Source of the DNA: RPQJ01 sp963706755
Lineage (GTDB): Bacteria; Pseudomonadota; Gammaproteobacteria; Steroidobacterales; Steroidobacteraceae
Length of the DNA stretch: 64,000 nucleotides
NCBI GenBank assembly: GCA_963706755.1
Contig: CAVPNH010000011.1
Coordinates: forward strand, 310,001-374,000
Direction of reading: 5' to 3'
Below the pieces are notes generated by a model, which made no database searches, had not been told where the DNA came from, and worked only from the letters and a program-made list of their open reading frames with translations. This document shows, piece after piece, positions 35,650 to 43,877 of the stretch. Every line of letters begins with the position of its first letter. Position 1 is the first letter of the stretch. The position numbers and the translations under genes are program-made.

Positions 35650-36951
35650 ATGATGAACGCAAGCACCTTGAAGCGCGCGCTGGTGTCCTCGGCAACCGGT
35701 CTCGGGGCCCTTGCGTGTGGCACCGCCAGCGCGGGCGGCATCAGCCTCTACGAGGTAGGCACGGCGGACGTCGGCCTCGCCTCGGCCGGCTATTCGGCGC
35801 GCGCGCAGGACGCATCAACCGTGTTCACCAATCCTGCCGGCATGACGCGGCTCTCCGGCGACGAGTTCACGCTCGGCGCCCAGATGCTCTACGGCGACGT
35901 GGGATTCTCGATCGAGCAAGGGACCACGCCGGCGCTCGGTAGCGATGACGGCGGCAATCCGGCCGGCTGGATACCCGGCGGCGGCATGTTTTATTCGCAC
36001 AGTGTTTCGCCGGATTTCAAGATCGGCCTCGCGATCACCGGCAACTTCGGATCGGTCGTGGAGTACGACAAAGGCTGGGCTGGCCGATACCGTGCGCAGG
36101 AAGGAACGCTGCTCGGACTCTCGTTCCTCCCCTCCGCCGCGTGGCGCTTCAACGAGAATCTCTCGCTGGGCGTCAGCCTCAACGCGATGTACGGCAAGTT
36201 CGAGAACAAGGTGGCGGTCAACAACATCATCGGGCCCGATGGCAGGCTTTCCCTCGACGACAATGCGTGGGGCTTTGGCGCCAATGTGGGGCTGCTCTAT
36301 GAAGTGGATAGCGGCACGCGATTCGGCATCACCTACACCTCACCGGTAAAGCTCGACTTCAAGGCGAAGGCGCAGTGGAACGACCTCGGACCTGTAATCC
36401 AGACGCTGCTCGCTTCGCGCGGGCTGCTGGACGCGAACGTCGATCTCGGCGTCACGGTGCCGCAGGGCGTGAACGCGAGCGTCTACCACGAGATCGATCC
36501 GCGCTGGGCGATCCTCGGAAGCGTCGGCTGGCAGCAATGGTCGAAGTTCGGTGAGGTGGACGTCGGGGTCGATTCGAACAATCCCATCGGATTGACCACC
36601 AAACTGGACTTCAAGGACACCTGGCACGGCGCCGGCGGAGCCCAGTACAACCTGTCCGATGGCTGGATGCTCAATGGCGGCATCGCTTACGACTCGGGAT
36701 TCCAGGACAACAACGCCGTCGCGCTGGCGCTGCCTGCAAACGCCGCCTGGCGTTTCGGCATTGGCGGCCAGAAGGAACAATCTAAGGCGTTCAACTGGGG
36801 GTTGAGCTTGGAATACCTCTACGGAGGAGACCTGCATACGAACATCAGCGGCAGTGTGCCAGTCTTGTTGGGCGGGCGCGGCAATGTGGTCGGTTCGTTC
36901 AACAGCGTCAATTTCTTCTTCCTCGCCGCCAACTTCAACTGGAAGTTCTGA
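35650..36951 (+). CDS. FadL/OmpP1-family outer membrane transporter
   Basis: A 433-residue protein with a signal peptide (about 25 residues ending GTASAGG), then GISLYEVGTADVGLASAGYSA and a DASTVFTNPAGMTRL block, which is the FadL-family hatch and NPA motif. A repeating pattern of amphipathic strands follows and the C-terminus is NFNWKF, ending in Phe as outer membrane barrels do. FadL proteins move long-chain fatty acids, alkanes or aromatics across the outer membrane. The first of two ATGs is chosen, with GGAG 8 nt upstream. It is cargo of the repeat-bounded segment; substrate is unknown. Confidence 0.88.
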   Translation: MMNASTLKRALVSSATGLGALACGTASAGGISLYEVGTADVGLASAGYSARAQDASTVFTNPAGMTRLSGDEFTLGAQMLYGDVGFSIEQGTTPALGSDDGGNPAGWIPGGGMFYSHSVSPDFKIGLAITGNFGSVVEYDKGWAGRYRAQEGTLLGLSFLPSAAWRFNENLSLGVSLNAMYGKFENKVAVNNIIGPDGRLSLDDNAWGFGANVGLLYEVDSGTRFGITYTSPVKLDFKAKAQWNDLGPVIQTLLASRGLLDANVDLGVTVPQGVNASVYHEIDPRWAILGSVGWQQWSKFGEVDVGVDSNNPIGLTTKLDFKDTWHGAGGAQYNLSDGWMLNGGIAYDSGFQDNNAVALALPANAAWRFGIGGQKEQSKAFNWGLSLEYLYGGDLHTNISGSVPVLLGGRGNVVGSFNSVNFFFLAANFNWKF

Positions 36952-37001
36952 GCGGCAGGCTGGTCACGCCCCTGTTCGCGCCGCACCGCGGTGGGGGCTG
37001 A

Positions 37002-37232
37002 TCATCCTCGGCGGCCCGGCTGGTCCGGCACGGGGATGTCGAATCCGCACGACGCGAAATAGCCGATGGTGTACGCCACGACCGTCAGATCGAGAGCAAA
37101 GGGAATCCAGAAACCGGCGGCGTAGGGTTGCCTGGCGCTTGAAAGCACGAGCCAGACCATGAACGCCTTCTCGAAAGCACTGTAGAGGGCGATCGGGAAG
37201 CGACACGCTGAGAAAATCTCTGCGCCCATCAT
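37002..37232 (-). CDS. Small hypothetical membrane protein
   Basis: A 76-residue protein from tandem ATGs at 37232/37229. Two hydrophobic segments are visible: ALYSAFEKAFMVWLVLSS and FWIPFALDLTVVAYTIGYFA, separated by a short polar loop, with a Pro-rich C-terminal tail. The frame continues open upstream towards the IS110 gene, so a longer original protein truncated by the insertion is possible. I recognise no family. Composition is plausible for a real inner-membrane protein. Confidence 0.45.
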   Translation of the reverse strand: MMGAEIFSACRFPIALYSAFEKAFMVWLVLSSARQPYAAGFWIPFALDLTVVAYTIGYFASCGFDIPVPDQPGRRG

Positions 37233-37388
37233 TAACCGTCCATGAGCCCGACCATGATTCCCCAATGCTGGATATGGTCGTGATTCGTCGGGAGCTGCCT
37301 TGCGACTAAAGTCGCGGATCGGGCCGGAAAGCCGCCGCATGGAGCGTTGCGAGGGTTCTCCTTTACCGTGGGCCACCACGGTCGCTGC

Positions 37389-38157
37389 CTACTGGTGCTC
37401 GATGATGGATACATGGGGTGGAGACGCGTCAGGATCAGGCCGCACGGCCAAGACCGCGCCGACGGCCGGCCGATGTCGGTAACTCCAGGCGGCCTCCACG
37501 ACGATGCGGCGCAGGTGGGCATTGCCGGCCTTGCTGACCGCGGACACCTTGGCCACGCCGCGCAGGCTCTGCAGGCCATCAATCACCGCACGCATCGTCG
37601 CCGGCAACGTGGGCAGCGACTGCTCGAAGGCGACTTTGGAACGCACCCAGTCGAGATACCTACCGCTCCAGGCACCCACGCCTTCGGGTGCGCGCTGGCC
37701 GTGGCGCAGCAGGAACTTGCCCAGTCGGTGCCGAGCACGCAACTGATCGTGCTTCGCCGCCAGCCGCGCTCGAACCAGGTCGCGCAGGGCTTCATGCGCC
37801 GCATCCGGCACCCAAACCGCAGTCAGATCCCCCGCCCGATAGCAGCGCGCCAGCTTCTCCGCGTCACGGCGATCGGTCTTCACTCGATCACCCGTCTTGA
37901 CGGGCACCAGCGTCGGCGCCACCACCTCGCACGCCACGCCAAGCTCGCTCAGTTGCCAATACAGTGCGTAGCGGGTCGGCCCCGCGTCGTAGAACACCCG
38001 CAGGCTCGCGCGGCCCCAGCTTGCAGATCAAGCGTCGCACGGACTCGGCCCGATTCCGCATGATCCCGAGCGAGCGCACCTCGCCGTTTGTCTCCGCCAC
38101 TGCCACCGCGATCGTCTCGGCATGGACATCCGGACCCACAAATCGTACGTTCTTCAT
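37389..38157 (-). pseudogene. IS110-family transposase, frameshifted and internally deleted
   Basis: The ATG at 38157 opens KNVRFVGPDVHAETIAVAVAE, the IS110 DEDD-type N-terminus with its first catalytic Asp. The frame breaks near 38016 in a GGGG run and resumes as VFYDAGPTRYALYWQL, VKTDRRDAEKLAR and the C-terminal transposase_20 part (VIDGLQSLRGVAKVSAV, KAGNAHLRRIVVEAAW). Between those last two blocks about 45-50 residues normally present (including the PSEHSSG-type segment) are missing, so the enzyme should be dead even if the frameshift is a sequencing error. Confidence 0.88.
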
Positions 38158-38280
38158 GGCCGGCTCCCATACGTATGTGGCTCAGCGCCACGGTTCCTTC
38201 CCGATCCGTAGCGTAATCCACGAGCTGCGAATCGGGAGCCGGTCGTTCCATAGTGACTAAACCAGGTGTCAACAAAACCG
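37389..38280 (-). mobile_element. IS110-type insertion sequence remnant
   Basis: The decayed transposase plus about 120 bp of upstream non-coding sequence (38158-38280) make up an IS110-like element; exact ends are not visible because this family lacks long terminal inverted repeats. In IS110 elements the transposase-proximal non-coding end encodes a structured bridge RNA. The stretch here contains CCGGCTCCC near 38158 and GGGAGCCGG near 38234, which are complementary and would close a hairpin, as expected for such an RNA locus. The right end is undefined. Confidence 0.65.
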
Positions 38281-38345
38281 CGAGCAACCCAAGGAGTTAT
38301 GCGGGTTTTGAGGGGGACTAGCGAGCTGGCACCCTCTATATTGAG

Positions 38346-38391
38346 GGTTAAAAGCCAGCTGCTCTACCGACTGAGCTAACGGCCCATTCGC
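38346..38391. repeat. Right 46-bp direct repeat: tRNA-Lys 5'-half remnant
   Basis: This is identical to 35198-35243 and comprises 40 nt of the tRNA-Lys 5' half plus 6 upstream bases. The sequence diverges exactly in the anticodon loop, where the 3' half of the tRNA is replaced by unrelated DNA containing ACCCTC...GAGGGT (38330-38349). It lies 62 bp downstream of queC, where the intact tRNA-Lys is expected. Confidence 0.9.
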
Positions 38392-38452
38392 GATGTGGCG
38401 GCGGCAGCGCCGCGGCGGGCGCGAATGATAGCAGGCTTGCCGGAATCCGCGG

Positions 38453-39163
38453 TCAGCGGTACCGGGTCGGATCGGCGGCGCCCGCGGCCGCGAATCCATC
38501 CCGCCGCAGTCGACAGGAGTCGCATCGGCCGCAGGCCCGGCCCTCGTCGTCGGCCTGGTAGCACGAAACCGTGTCCCCGAAGGCGACCCCGAGATCGAGG
38601 CCGCGGCGGATGATCTCCGCCTTGCGGAGCGATATCAGCGGCGTGCGGATGCGGATCGGCGCCGTGCCTTCCACGCCCGCACGCGTGGCCAGGTTCGCCA
38701 GGCGCTCGAATGCGGCGATGAACTCGGGCCGGCAGTCGGGATACCCGGAGTAATCCACGGCGTTCACGCCGATGAAGATGTCCTGCGCGCCAAGCACCTC
38801 GGCCCAGGCGAGCGCCAGCGACAGGAAAACGGTGTTCCTCGCCGGTACATAGGTGACCGGGATGCCATCTGACAGTGCCTCGGGCACGGCGATGCGGTGA
38901 TCGGTAAGGGCAGAACCGCCGAATGCCCCGAGGTCGATGTTCATGACGCGATGGCGCTCGGCGCCAAGTGCCTGCGCGACCCGCTCCGCCGCACGTAGCT
39001 CGGCCTCGTGTCGCTGGCCGTAGGCGAAACTGAGCGCGTAGCAGCGCATGCCCTCCGCGCGCGCGATGGCGAGGCAGGTCGCCGAATCGAGCCCGCCCGA
39101 GACCAGCACGACCGCCGGGGGGGCGCCGTTAACGTCCGCCCTGCGCTGGTCCGGTCCGTTCAT
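38453..39163 (-). CDS. queC: 7-cyano-7-deazaguanine synthase QueC
   Basis: A 236-residue PP-loop enzyme with VLVSGGLDSATCL near residue 18, SFAYGQRHEAEL near 48, VPARNTVFLSLALAWAE near 110, NAVDYSGYPDCRPEF and a C-terminal zinc site C-x8-C-x2-C-x2-C (CYQADDEGRACGRCDSC). It converts 7-carboxy-7-deazaguanine to preQ0 with ATP and ammonia for queuosine. The ATG at 39163 overlaps the queE stop (ATGA). A longer upstream frame lies within queE and was rejected. Confidence 0.96.
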   Translation of the reverse strand: MNGPDQRRADVNGAPPAVVLVSGGLDSATCLAIARAEGMRCYALSFAYGQRHEAELRAAERVAQALGAERHRVMNIDLGAFGGSALTDHRIAVPEALSDGIPVTYVPARNTVFLSLALAWAEVLGAQDIFIGVNAVDYSGYPDCRPEFIAAFERLANLATRAGVEGTAPIRIRTPLISLRKAEIIRRGLDLGVAFGDTVSCYQADDEGRACGRCDSCRLRRDGFAAAGAADPTRYR

Positions 39164-39813
39164 CGTCCCGGCTCGTTGCCCCAGAGGACCTTGTGCAGTT
39201 GGACCTGCAGCCGCACGTCGAGGCGGTCGGCCAGGATCCACTCGGCGAGTTCACGCGGCTCGATCTCGCCCCAGCTCGGCGAGAACAAGACCTGGAAACC
39301 GGTGCCTGGCACCGATTTTTTTATCCCGTCCCGCAGCAGGTCGCGGGCCCACTCGTAGTCGTCGCGCGAACAGATCACGACCTTGAGCTGGTCGCGGCCG
39401 TTGAGCAGGTCCAGGTTCTCGAGGCGGTTCCTCTCGGACTCGCCGGATCCCGGAGTCTTCAGGTCCACCACGCGGCTGACCCGAGAATCCACGGGCGCCA
39501 CGTCCATGGCCCCGCTGGTCTCGAGGGAGACGACGAAACCGGTATCGCAGAGCGCGCGCAGCAGGTCGAGGCAGGCTTTCTGGGCCAGGGGCTCGCCGCC
39601 GGTCACGCAGACGTATCGCACGCCCGAGCCCCGTGCCGTCTCGACCAGCGTGTCGATCTCGCGCCACTCGCCGCCGTGGAACGCGTACTGCGTATCGCAG
39701 TACACGCAACGCAGCGGGCAACCCGTGAGGCGGATGAAGAGCGTCGGCCAGCCGACGGTGTCGGCCTCGCCCTGGATCGAGACGAAGGTCTCGGTGACCT
39801 TGAGTCGGCTCAC
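39160..39813 (-). CDS. queE: 7-carboxy-7-deazaguanine synthase QueE (radical SAM)
   Basis: A 217-residue radical SAM enzyme with ETFVSIQGEADTVGWPTLFIRL at the N-terminus and the cluster motif C-x3-C-x2-C in GCPLRCVYCDTQYAF. CVTGGEPLAQKA and DLKTPGSGE follow. It contracts 6-carboxy-tetrahydropterin to 7-carboxy-7-deazaguanine. The GTG start overlaps the cpoB stop by 4 bp and the gene is coupled to queC. queD is not in the window. Confidence 0.95.
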   Translation of the reverse strand: MSRLKVTETFVSIQGEADTVGWPTLFIRLTGCPLRCVYCDTQYAFHGGEWREIDTLVETARGSGVRYVCVTGGEPLAQKACLDLLRALCDTGFVVSLETSGAMDVAPVDSRVSRVVDLKTPGSGESERNRLENLDLLNGRDQLKVVICSRDDYEWARDLLRDGIKKSVPGTGFQVLFSPSWGEIEPRELAEWILADRLDVRLQVQLHKVLWGNEPGR

Positions 39814-40637
39814 CGGCCCTCGGAGTCCATCTGCACGATGCGGGCCTCCGCCAGCCGGGCCGAGTCCGTGCCAGGATACGTGGCGACGACTTTCTGCAGC
39901 GTCGCGCGCGCATTTCGGAACGCCTTCAACTCGTACTGGCTATACCCGGCCTTGAGCATCGCGTCCGGCGCCTTGCGCGAGTCCGGGAAGGTCGCGAGGA
40001 CCTTCTGGAACGACTTGAGCGCCGTTACGTAGTCCTTCTGTACGTACTGCGACTCGCCCAGCCAGTAAGTCGCGTAGTCGGCGCGCGGGCCGTCGGGGTA
40101 CTTCGTGAGGTACAACTGGAAGCCGCGGGCCGCCTCGTCGTAGCGACCGGCCTTCAACGCGGCGAACGCATCGCTGTAGACGGTCGTCTCGTCGGCGGCC
40201 CGGATCTCGTCCTCGGTCGGGATCGACCCGGGCGCCGCGGGAACCCTTACTGCCTCCGCCCCGCCGCCGGCCGGCGCCGGGACACCCTGCACGCGGTCGA
40301 GGGGCTCCGCACCCTGCGCGCCCGGCGTCGCGCCGTTCTCGATCAGGAGCAGCCTGCGATCGAGGTCGGAATAAAGGTCCCGCTGCTGCTGCTGCAATCC
40401 CTCCATCTCGTGCCGGGCCTCGTCGATCTGCCCACGCAGCGCGCGCAATTCCTGCTTCGCGGCGTCGATCTGCTGCTGCAGGCGCACCAGCGTCTGGTTG
40501 GCCCGCTCGACCGCCGCGATTCGCGCATCCAGCTCGTTCGCGCGGGCCTCGAGTTCCTTGTTGCTCGCGGTGGCGAGCGACGCGGCGCTCCACGCGAGGA
40601 GGACGATGCCCGCCAGGGCACTGAGACGCATCTTCAT
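39810..40637 (-). CDS. cpoB: Cell division coordinator CpoB (YbgF), TolA-interacting TPR protein
   Basis: A 275-residue periplasmic protein: signal peptide ending about residue 24 (SLATASN), an N-terminal trimerising coiled coil (residues 26-100, Glu/Gln/Arg-rich), a Pro/Ala/Gly linker (100-145), then three TPR-like repeats beginning YSDAFAALKAGRYDEAARGF and YWLGESQYVQKDYVTAL. CpoB couples the Tol system to peptidoglycan synthesis at the septum. It starts 7 bp after pal. Confidence 0.94.
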   Translation of the reverse strand: MKMRLSALAGIVLLAWSAASLATASNKELEARANELDARIAAVERANQTLVRLQQQIDAAKQELRALRGQIDEARHEMEGLQQQQRDLYSDLDRRLLLIENGATPGAQGAEPLDRVQGVPAPAGGGAEAVRVPAAPGSIPTEDEIRAADETTVYSDAFAALKAGRYDEAARGFQLYLTKYPDGPRADYATYWLGESQYVQKDYVTALKSFQKVLATFPDSRKAPDAMLKAGYSQYELKAFRNARATLQKVVATYPGTDSARLAEARIVQMDSEGR

Positions 40638-40644
40638 GCCACCG

Positions 40645-41178
40645 TCACTGCGCGTAGACGAACTCGACGCGACGGTTCTTCGCGTAGGCGGCCTCGTCCT
40701 GGCCTTCGACGGCCGGACGCTCCTCGCCGTAGCTCACGGTCGTGATCTGGGCATCCGCGACGCCCTGCGCCATGAGCGCGCGACGCACGACCTGTGCGCG
40801 ACGCTCTCCGAGGCCGATGTTGTACTCGCGCGAGCCACGCTCGTCCGTGTTGCCCTCGAGCCGCGTACGCGCCGTCGGGTATTTCACCAGGTAGGCGGCA
40901 TTGGCCGAGACCACCGCGAGGTAGTCCTGCGGGATCTCGCTGCTGTCGTATTCGAAGTAGACGATGTTCTTCGCCTGGAGCTGCGCGAGGGCCTGCTGCT
41001 GCGGGGTCAGCGTGCTCGTGCCCGACGGCGGCACTGCGCTCTGGTCGATGCCGCTCGTGGTCGCGCCCTCGACGGGCGTTGCGGTCGCGTCCTCAGCCGG
41101 CTTGGTCTGTGAGTACTTCTGGCAGGCGGTGATGCCCATGGTCAGTACGACCAGTGCGAGTACGTGGGTCAGCTTCAT
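40645..41178 (-). CDS. pal: Peptidoglycan-associated lipoprotein Pal
   Basis: A 177-residue lipoprotein: signal peptide with lipobox ITAC at residues 16-19, a flexible Thr/Pro/Ser linker, and the OmpA-like peptidoglycan-binding domain (VYFEYDSSEIPQDYLAVV, LEGNTDERGSREYNIGLGERRA, VSYGEERPAVEGQDEAAYAKNRRVEF). The Asp and Arg that bind diaminopimelate are kept. It anchors the outer membrane to the wall and binds TolB. It lies 95 bp after tolB. Confidence 0.97.
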   Translation of the reverse strand: MKLTHVLALVVLTMGITACQKYSQTKPAEDATATPVEGATTSGIDQSAVPPSGTSTLTPQQQALAQLQAKNIVYFEYDSSEIPQDYLAVVSANAAYLVKYPTARTRLEGNTDERGSREYNIGLGERRAQVVRRALMAQGVADAQITTVSYGEERPAVEGQDEAAYAKNRRVEFVYAQ

Positions 41179-41273
41179 GATGGCGAGGCTCCTCGAAGAT
41201 CAGTCCTGGATCGCGGACCGGCGTGGACCGCGTAAGAGTGCGCGCCTTTTACCACAATGGCGACGCTCGATCA

Positions 41274-42587
41274 TCAGCGCGGCGGATACGGAGACCAGGC
41301 TGGTTCACGGACGTGGCCCCGGTCGGAACTCAGCCGCTCCTGGTAGCGACCGTCGCTCGAGACCATCGCCAGTGAACCCGGACCGCGGTCCTGGGTCGCG
41401 TAGATGATGACGGCGCCGTTCGGCGCGAAGCTCGGTGACTCGTCCTGGCGTCCATTGGTAAGCATGCGCAGGTTGCGGCTCTTCAAGTCCATCAGCGCAA
41501 TCCGGTAACCCCGGTCCAGCGTCACCAGCGCGAGCGCCGCGCCGTCGGGCGACAGCCTGGGCCGGGCGTTGTAACCATTCGTGTACGTCACGCGCTGGAC
41601 GTTGGACGTGTCCGCGAGGCTCACTCGGTAGACCTGCGCATTGCCAGCCCGGTCCGAGGTGAAGTACAGGGTCTTTCCGTCCGGCGCCCACGCGGCTTCC
41701 GTGTCGATCGCTTCGTCCGACGTGATCCTGGTCAGTGCCTGGGTCGTGAGATCGAGGACATAGATGTCGAGGTTCCCGTCGCGCGATAGCGTGATCGCGA
41801 GCCGTGTGCCGTCGGGCGAGAATTCCGGCGCGCCGTTGATGCCTGCACGCGCCGACACGCGGCGCCGCTCGCCCGTGGCCAGCCGCTGCACGTAGATGGC
41901 CGAGGCCTTGGTCTCGAAAGACACGTACGCGAGACTCTGCCCGTCTGGCGACCAGGCCGGCGACATGAGCGGGTCGTTCGATTCCGCCACGGTGCGCGGG
42001 TTGAATCCGTCGGCATCCGCGACCACGAGCCGGTAGCGCTGCGCCGGCGGCTTGCCCTCGACGGAGATGTAGGCGATGCGCGTCGAGAAGGCGCCCCGGA
42101 TGCCCGTCAGCCGCTCGAACACGAGATCGGAAATGTGGTGAGCCACAGCCCGCAGGCTCTGCCCGGCCGTCGGCACCCGCTGCGCAAGCAGCTGCTGGCC
42201 CGTCTGCACGTTGAAGAGTTCGAAGCCGACGGCAGTGCCGCCGCCGTCCATGTGGCCGACCACGATGTAGTCGGACTTGAGCAGGCGCCAGTCCTCGAAG
42301 CGGATTTCCCCGCCGCTCGTCGGCCGGGTCACCATGTCCTGCCGGTCGAGCGGCGCGAACCGGCCGCTGAGCCTGAGGTCGCCCGCGACGACTGACGCGA
42401 TGTCGGTCGAGGCGCCTTCCGCCTGCCCGCCGAAGGGGACCACGGCCACGGGCACCGCGTCGTTCACGCCCTCCGTGATGTCGAGCCGCAACTGGGCGCG
42501 CGCCGGCGCCGCTACGGCCGCGAGTCCCGCCACCAGCACCAGAAGTTGCGCCAGAAGCGGGCGCCCGGTCCCTCTCGAAATCTGCAT
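41274..42587 (-). CDS. tolB: Tol-Pal system protein TolB
   Basis: A 437-residue periplasmic protein: signal peptide (LLVLVAGLAAVAAPARAQ), an N-terminal TolB domain (LDITEGVNDAVPVAVVPF), and a six-bladed propeller with WD40-like repeats (SPAWSPDGQSLAYVSFE, APEFSPDGTRLAITLS-like, EAAWAPDGKTLYFTSD, RPRLSPDGAALALVT, SPSFAPNGAVIIYAT). It links TolA to Pal. The ATG at 42587 lies 7 bp after tolA; the 33 in-frame codons further upstream have no signal peptide and overlap tolA. Confidence 0.96.
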   Translation of the reverse strand: MQISRGTGRPLLAQLLVLVAGLAAVAAPARAQLRLDITEGVNDAVPVAVVPFGGQAEGASTDIASVVAGDLRLSGRFAPLDRQDMVTRPTSGGEIRFEDWRLLKSDYIVVGHMDGGGTAVGFELFNVQTGQQLLAQRVPTAGQSLRAVAHHISDLVFERLTGIRGAFSTRIAYISVEGKPPAQRYRLVVADADGFNPRTVAESNDPLMSPAWSPDGQSLAYVSFETKASAIYVQRLATGERRRVSARAGINGAPEFSPDGTRLAITLSRDGNLDIYVLDLTTQALTRITSDEAIDTEAAWAPDGKTLYFTSDRAGNAQVYRVSLADTSNVQRVTYTNGYNARPRLSPDGAALALVTLDRGYRIALMDLKSRNLRMLTNGRQDESPSFAPNGAVIIYATQDRGPGSLAMVSSDGRYQERLSSDRGHVREPAWSPYPPR

Positions 42588-42594
42588 CAAATCC

Positions 42595-43420
42595 CTACTC
42601 CGTCGGCTTGAACACGATCTCGAGCCTGCGCTCGAACGCCCGCGGATCGCCCGGCGCCGGCAGTGGCGAGGCACGATACACGGCATTTACGATGGACTCA
42701 CGCACCGCCTCGTCGCCGTTGCAGGGCCCGAGCTTCACGTCTATGACCGTCCCGCCCGTCGCCTGGTTCACATACAGCGTGCAGGCGAGCCCGGCACGGG
42801 CGGACGGCGGTCGGATCCAGTTGCGCTCGATCGCCTGCACGAGGAGCGCGCGATACTCGTCCTTCACGCCCGATTGCGCCACGGCCGCGCCCTCTTCCTC
42901 TTCCGCCGCGAGGCGGCGCTTCAGGTCCGCCTCGAGCGCTGCCTTGGCCTTCGCGTCCTGGGCCGCCTTGGCCTGCGCGTCCTGCGGCCGCCTTGGCCTG
43001 CGTCCTCCGGCGGCCTTTCTTCTGCTCTTCGTCGGCCTCCGCCTTGCGGTGCGCCTCGTCGGCTGCCCGCTTCTTCTGCTGCGCCTCGATCTGGTCCTGC
43101 TTGCGGCGCTCCGCGGCCACGGCGTCCTTGCGGGCCTTTTCCTGTTCCGCGCTCTCCCGCGCTTCCTTGTCCGGGACCGGCGCAGGTGGCGGCCGAGCCT
43201 CCTTGACCGGATCGGGCCGCGGCACCCGCAGCGCCTTGCCGGAACGCACCGATTTCGGGAGGTCGCGCGCATCGACGACCACCCCTTCGATTGCGAGCTG
43301 GACCGGGGGCTGGGCGGTCGTCCAGCGCAGAGCGGCACTGCCGATCAGCGCAATGAGCAGCAGGTGCAGCCCCGCCGACCCCATCAGGGGACGCAGGTGC
43401 TCGCGCGCGAAACCGGTCAT
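42595..43420 (-). CDS. tolA: Tol system protein TolA, frameshifted in the helical linker
   Basis: The first frame (from 43420) gives an inner-membrane anchor (HLLLIALIGSAALRWTT) and the start of a long charged helix rich in Lys, Ala, Glu and Gln. A second frame holds the end of the helix (QAKAAQDAKAKAALEADLKRRL) and the C-terminal TolA III domain (YRALLVQAIERNWIRPPSARAGLACTLYV) to 42595. The frame is lost near 42985-43020, where the sequence GGCCAAGGCGGCC is imperfectly repeated; at least two indels are needed. TolA links TolQR to TolB-Pal across the periplasm. The repeat structure makes assembly or read error likely. Confidence 0.88.
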
Positions 43421-43423
43421 TGC

Positions 43424-43867
43424 TCAGCGCTTCGCGCGCGGGCGCGCCTCGGCCGCCACCGGCTCGGTGACGAACCCGACCTTCTTCGCGCCCGACTGCT
43501 GCAGCAGCACCATGCCCTCCACGACGCGGCCATAGGCAACGGCCGTATCTGCCTTGACCAGCACGGGGCGTTCAGGTTCCCGACGCATCGCAGCGGAGGC
43601 GACCTCGAGGATTCGCTCGGTTGTCTGCGGCGCCTGCGGATCGCCGATATTGAGATACATCAGGCCCGCACGATCGATGCTGAGCACCAGCGGCTCGAGC
43701 TTGTCCGGCTCGATGGGCTCCGCGCCAGCCTTCGGCAGGTCCACCTTGATGCCCTGGCTCAGCATCGGCGCCGTCACCATGAAGATGACCAGCAGCACCA
43801 ACATCACGTCGATGTAGGGGACGACGTTGATCTCGCCCATGAGCCGTCGTCCGCGCTTGTTCCGCAC
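43424..43867 (-). CDS. tolR: Tol system proton channel subunit TolR
   Basis: A 147-residue ExbD/TolR protein with one membrane helix near the N-terminus (GEINVVPYIDVMLVLLVIFMV), carrying the proton-relay Asp in PYIDVML. The periplasmic domain ends with YGRVVEGMVLLQQSGAKKVGFVTEP, the conserved TolR C-terminal block. The GTG start lies 10 bp after the corrected tolQ stop. Confidence 0.95.
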   Translation of the reverse strand: MRNKRGRRLMGEINVVPYIDVMLVLLVIFMVTAPMLSQGIKVDLPKAGAEPIEPDKLEPLVLSIDRAGLMYLNIGDPQAPQTTERILEVASAAMRREPERPVLVKADTAVAYGRVVEGMVLLQQSGAKKVGFVTEPVAAEARPRAKR

Positions 43868-43877
43868 GGCAGGGCCC

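Noticed and set aside
37964..38260. A plus-strand frame opposite the IS110 N-terminus
   Set aside because: Antisense to the recognisable transposase and without any family motif.
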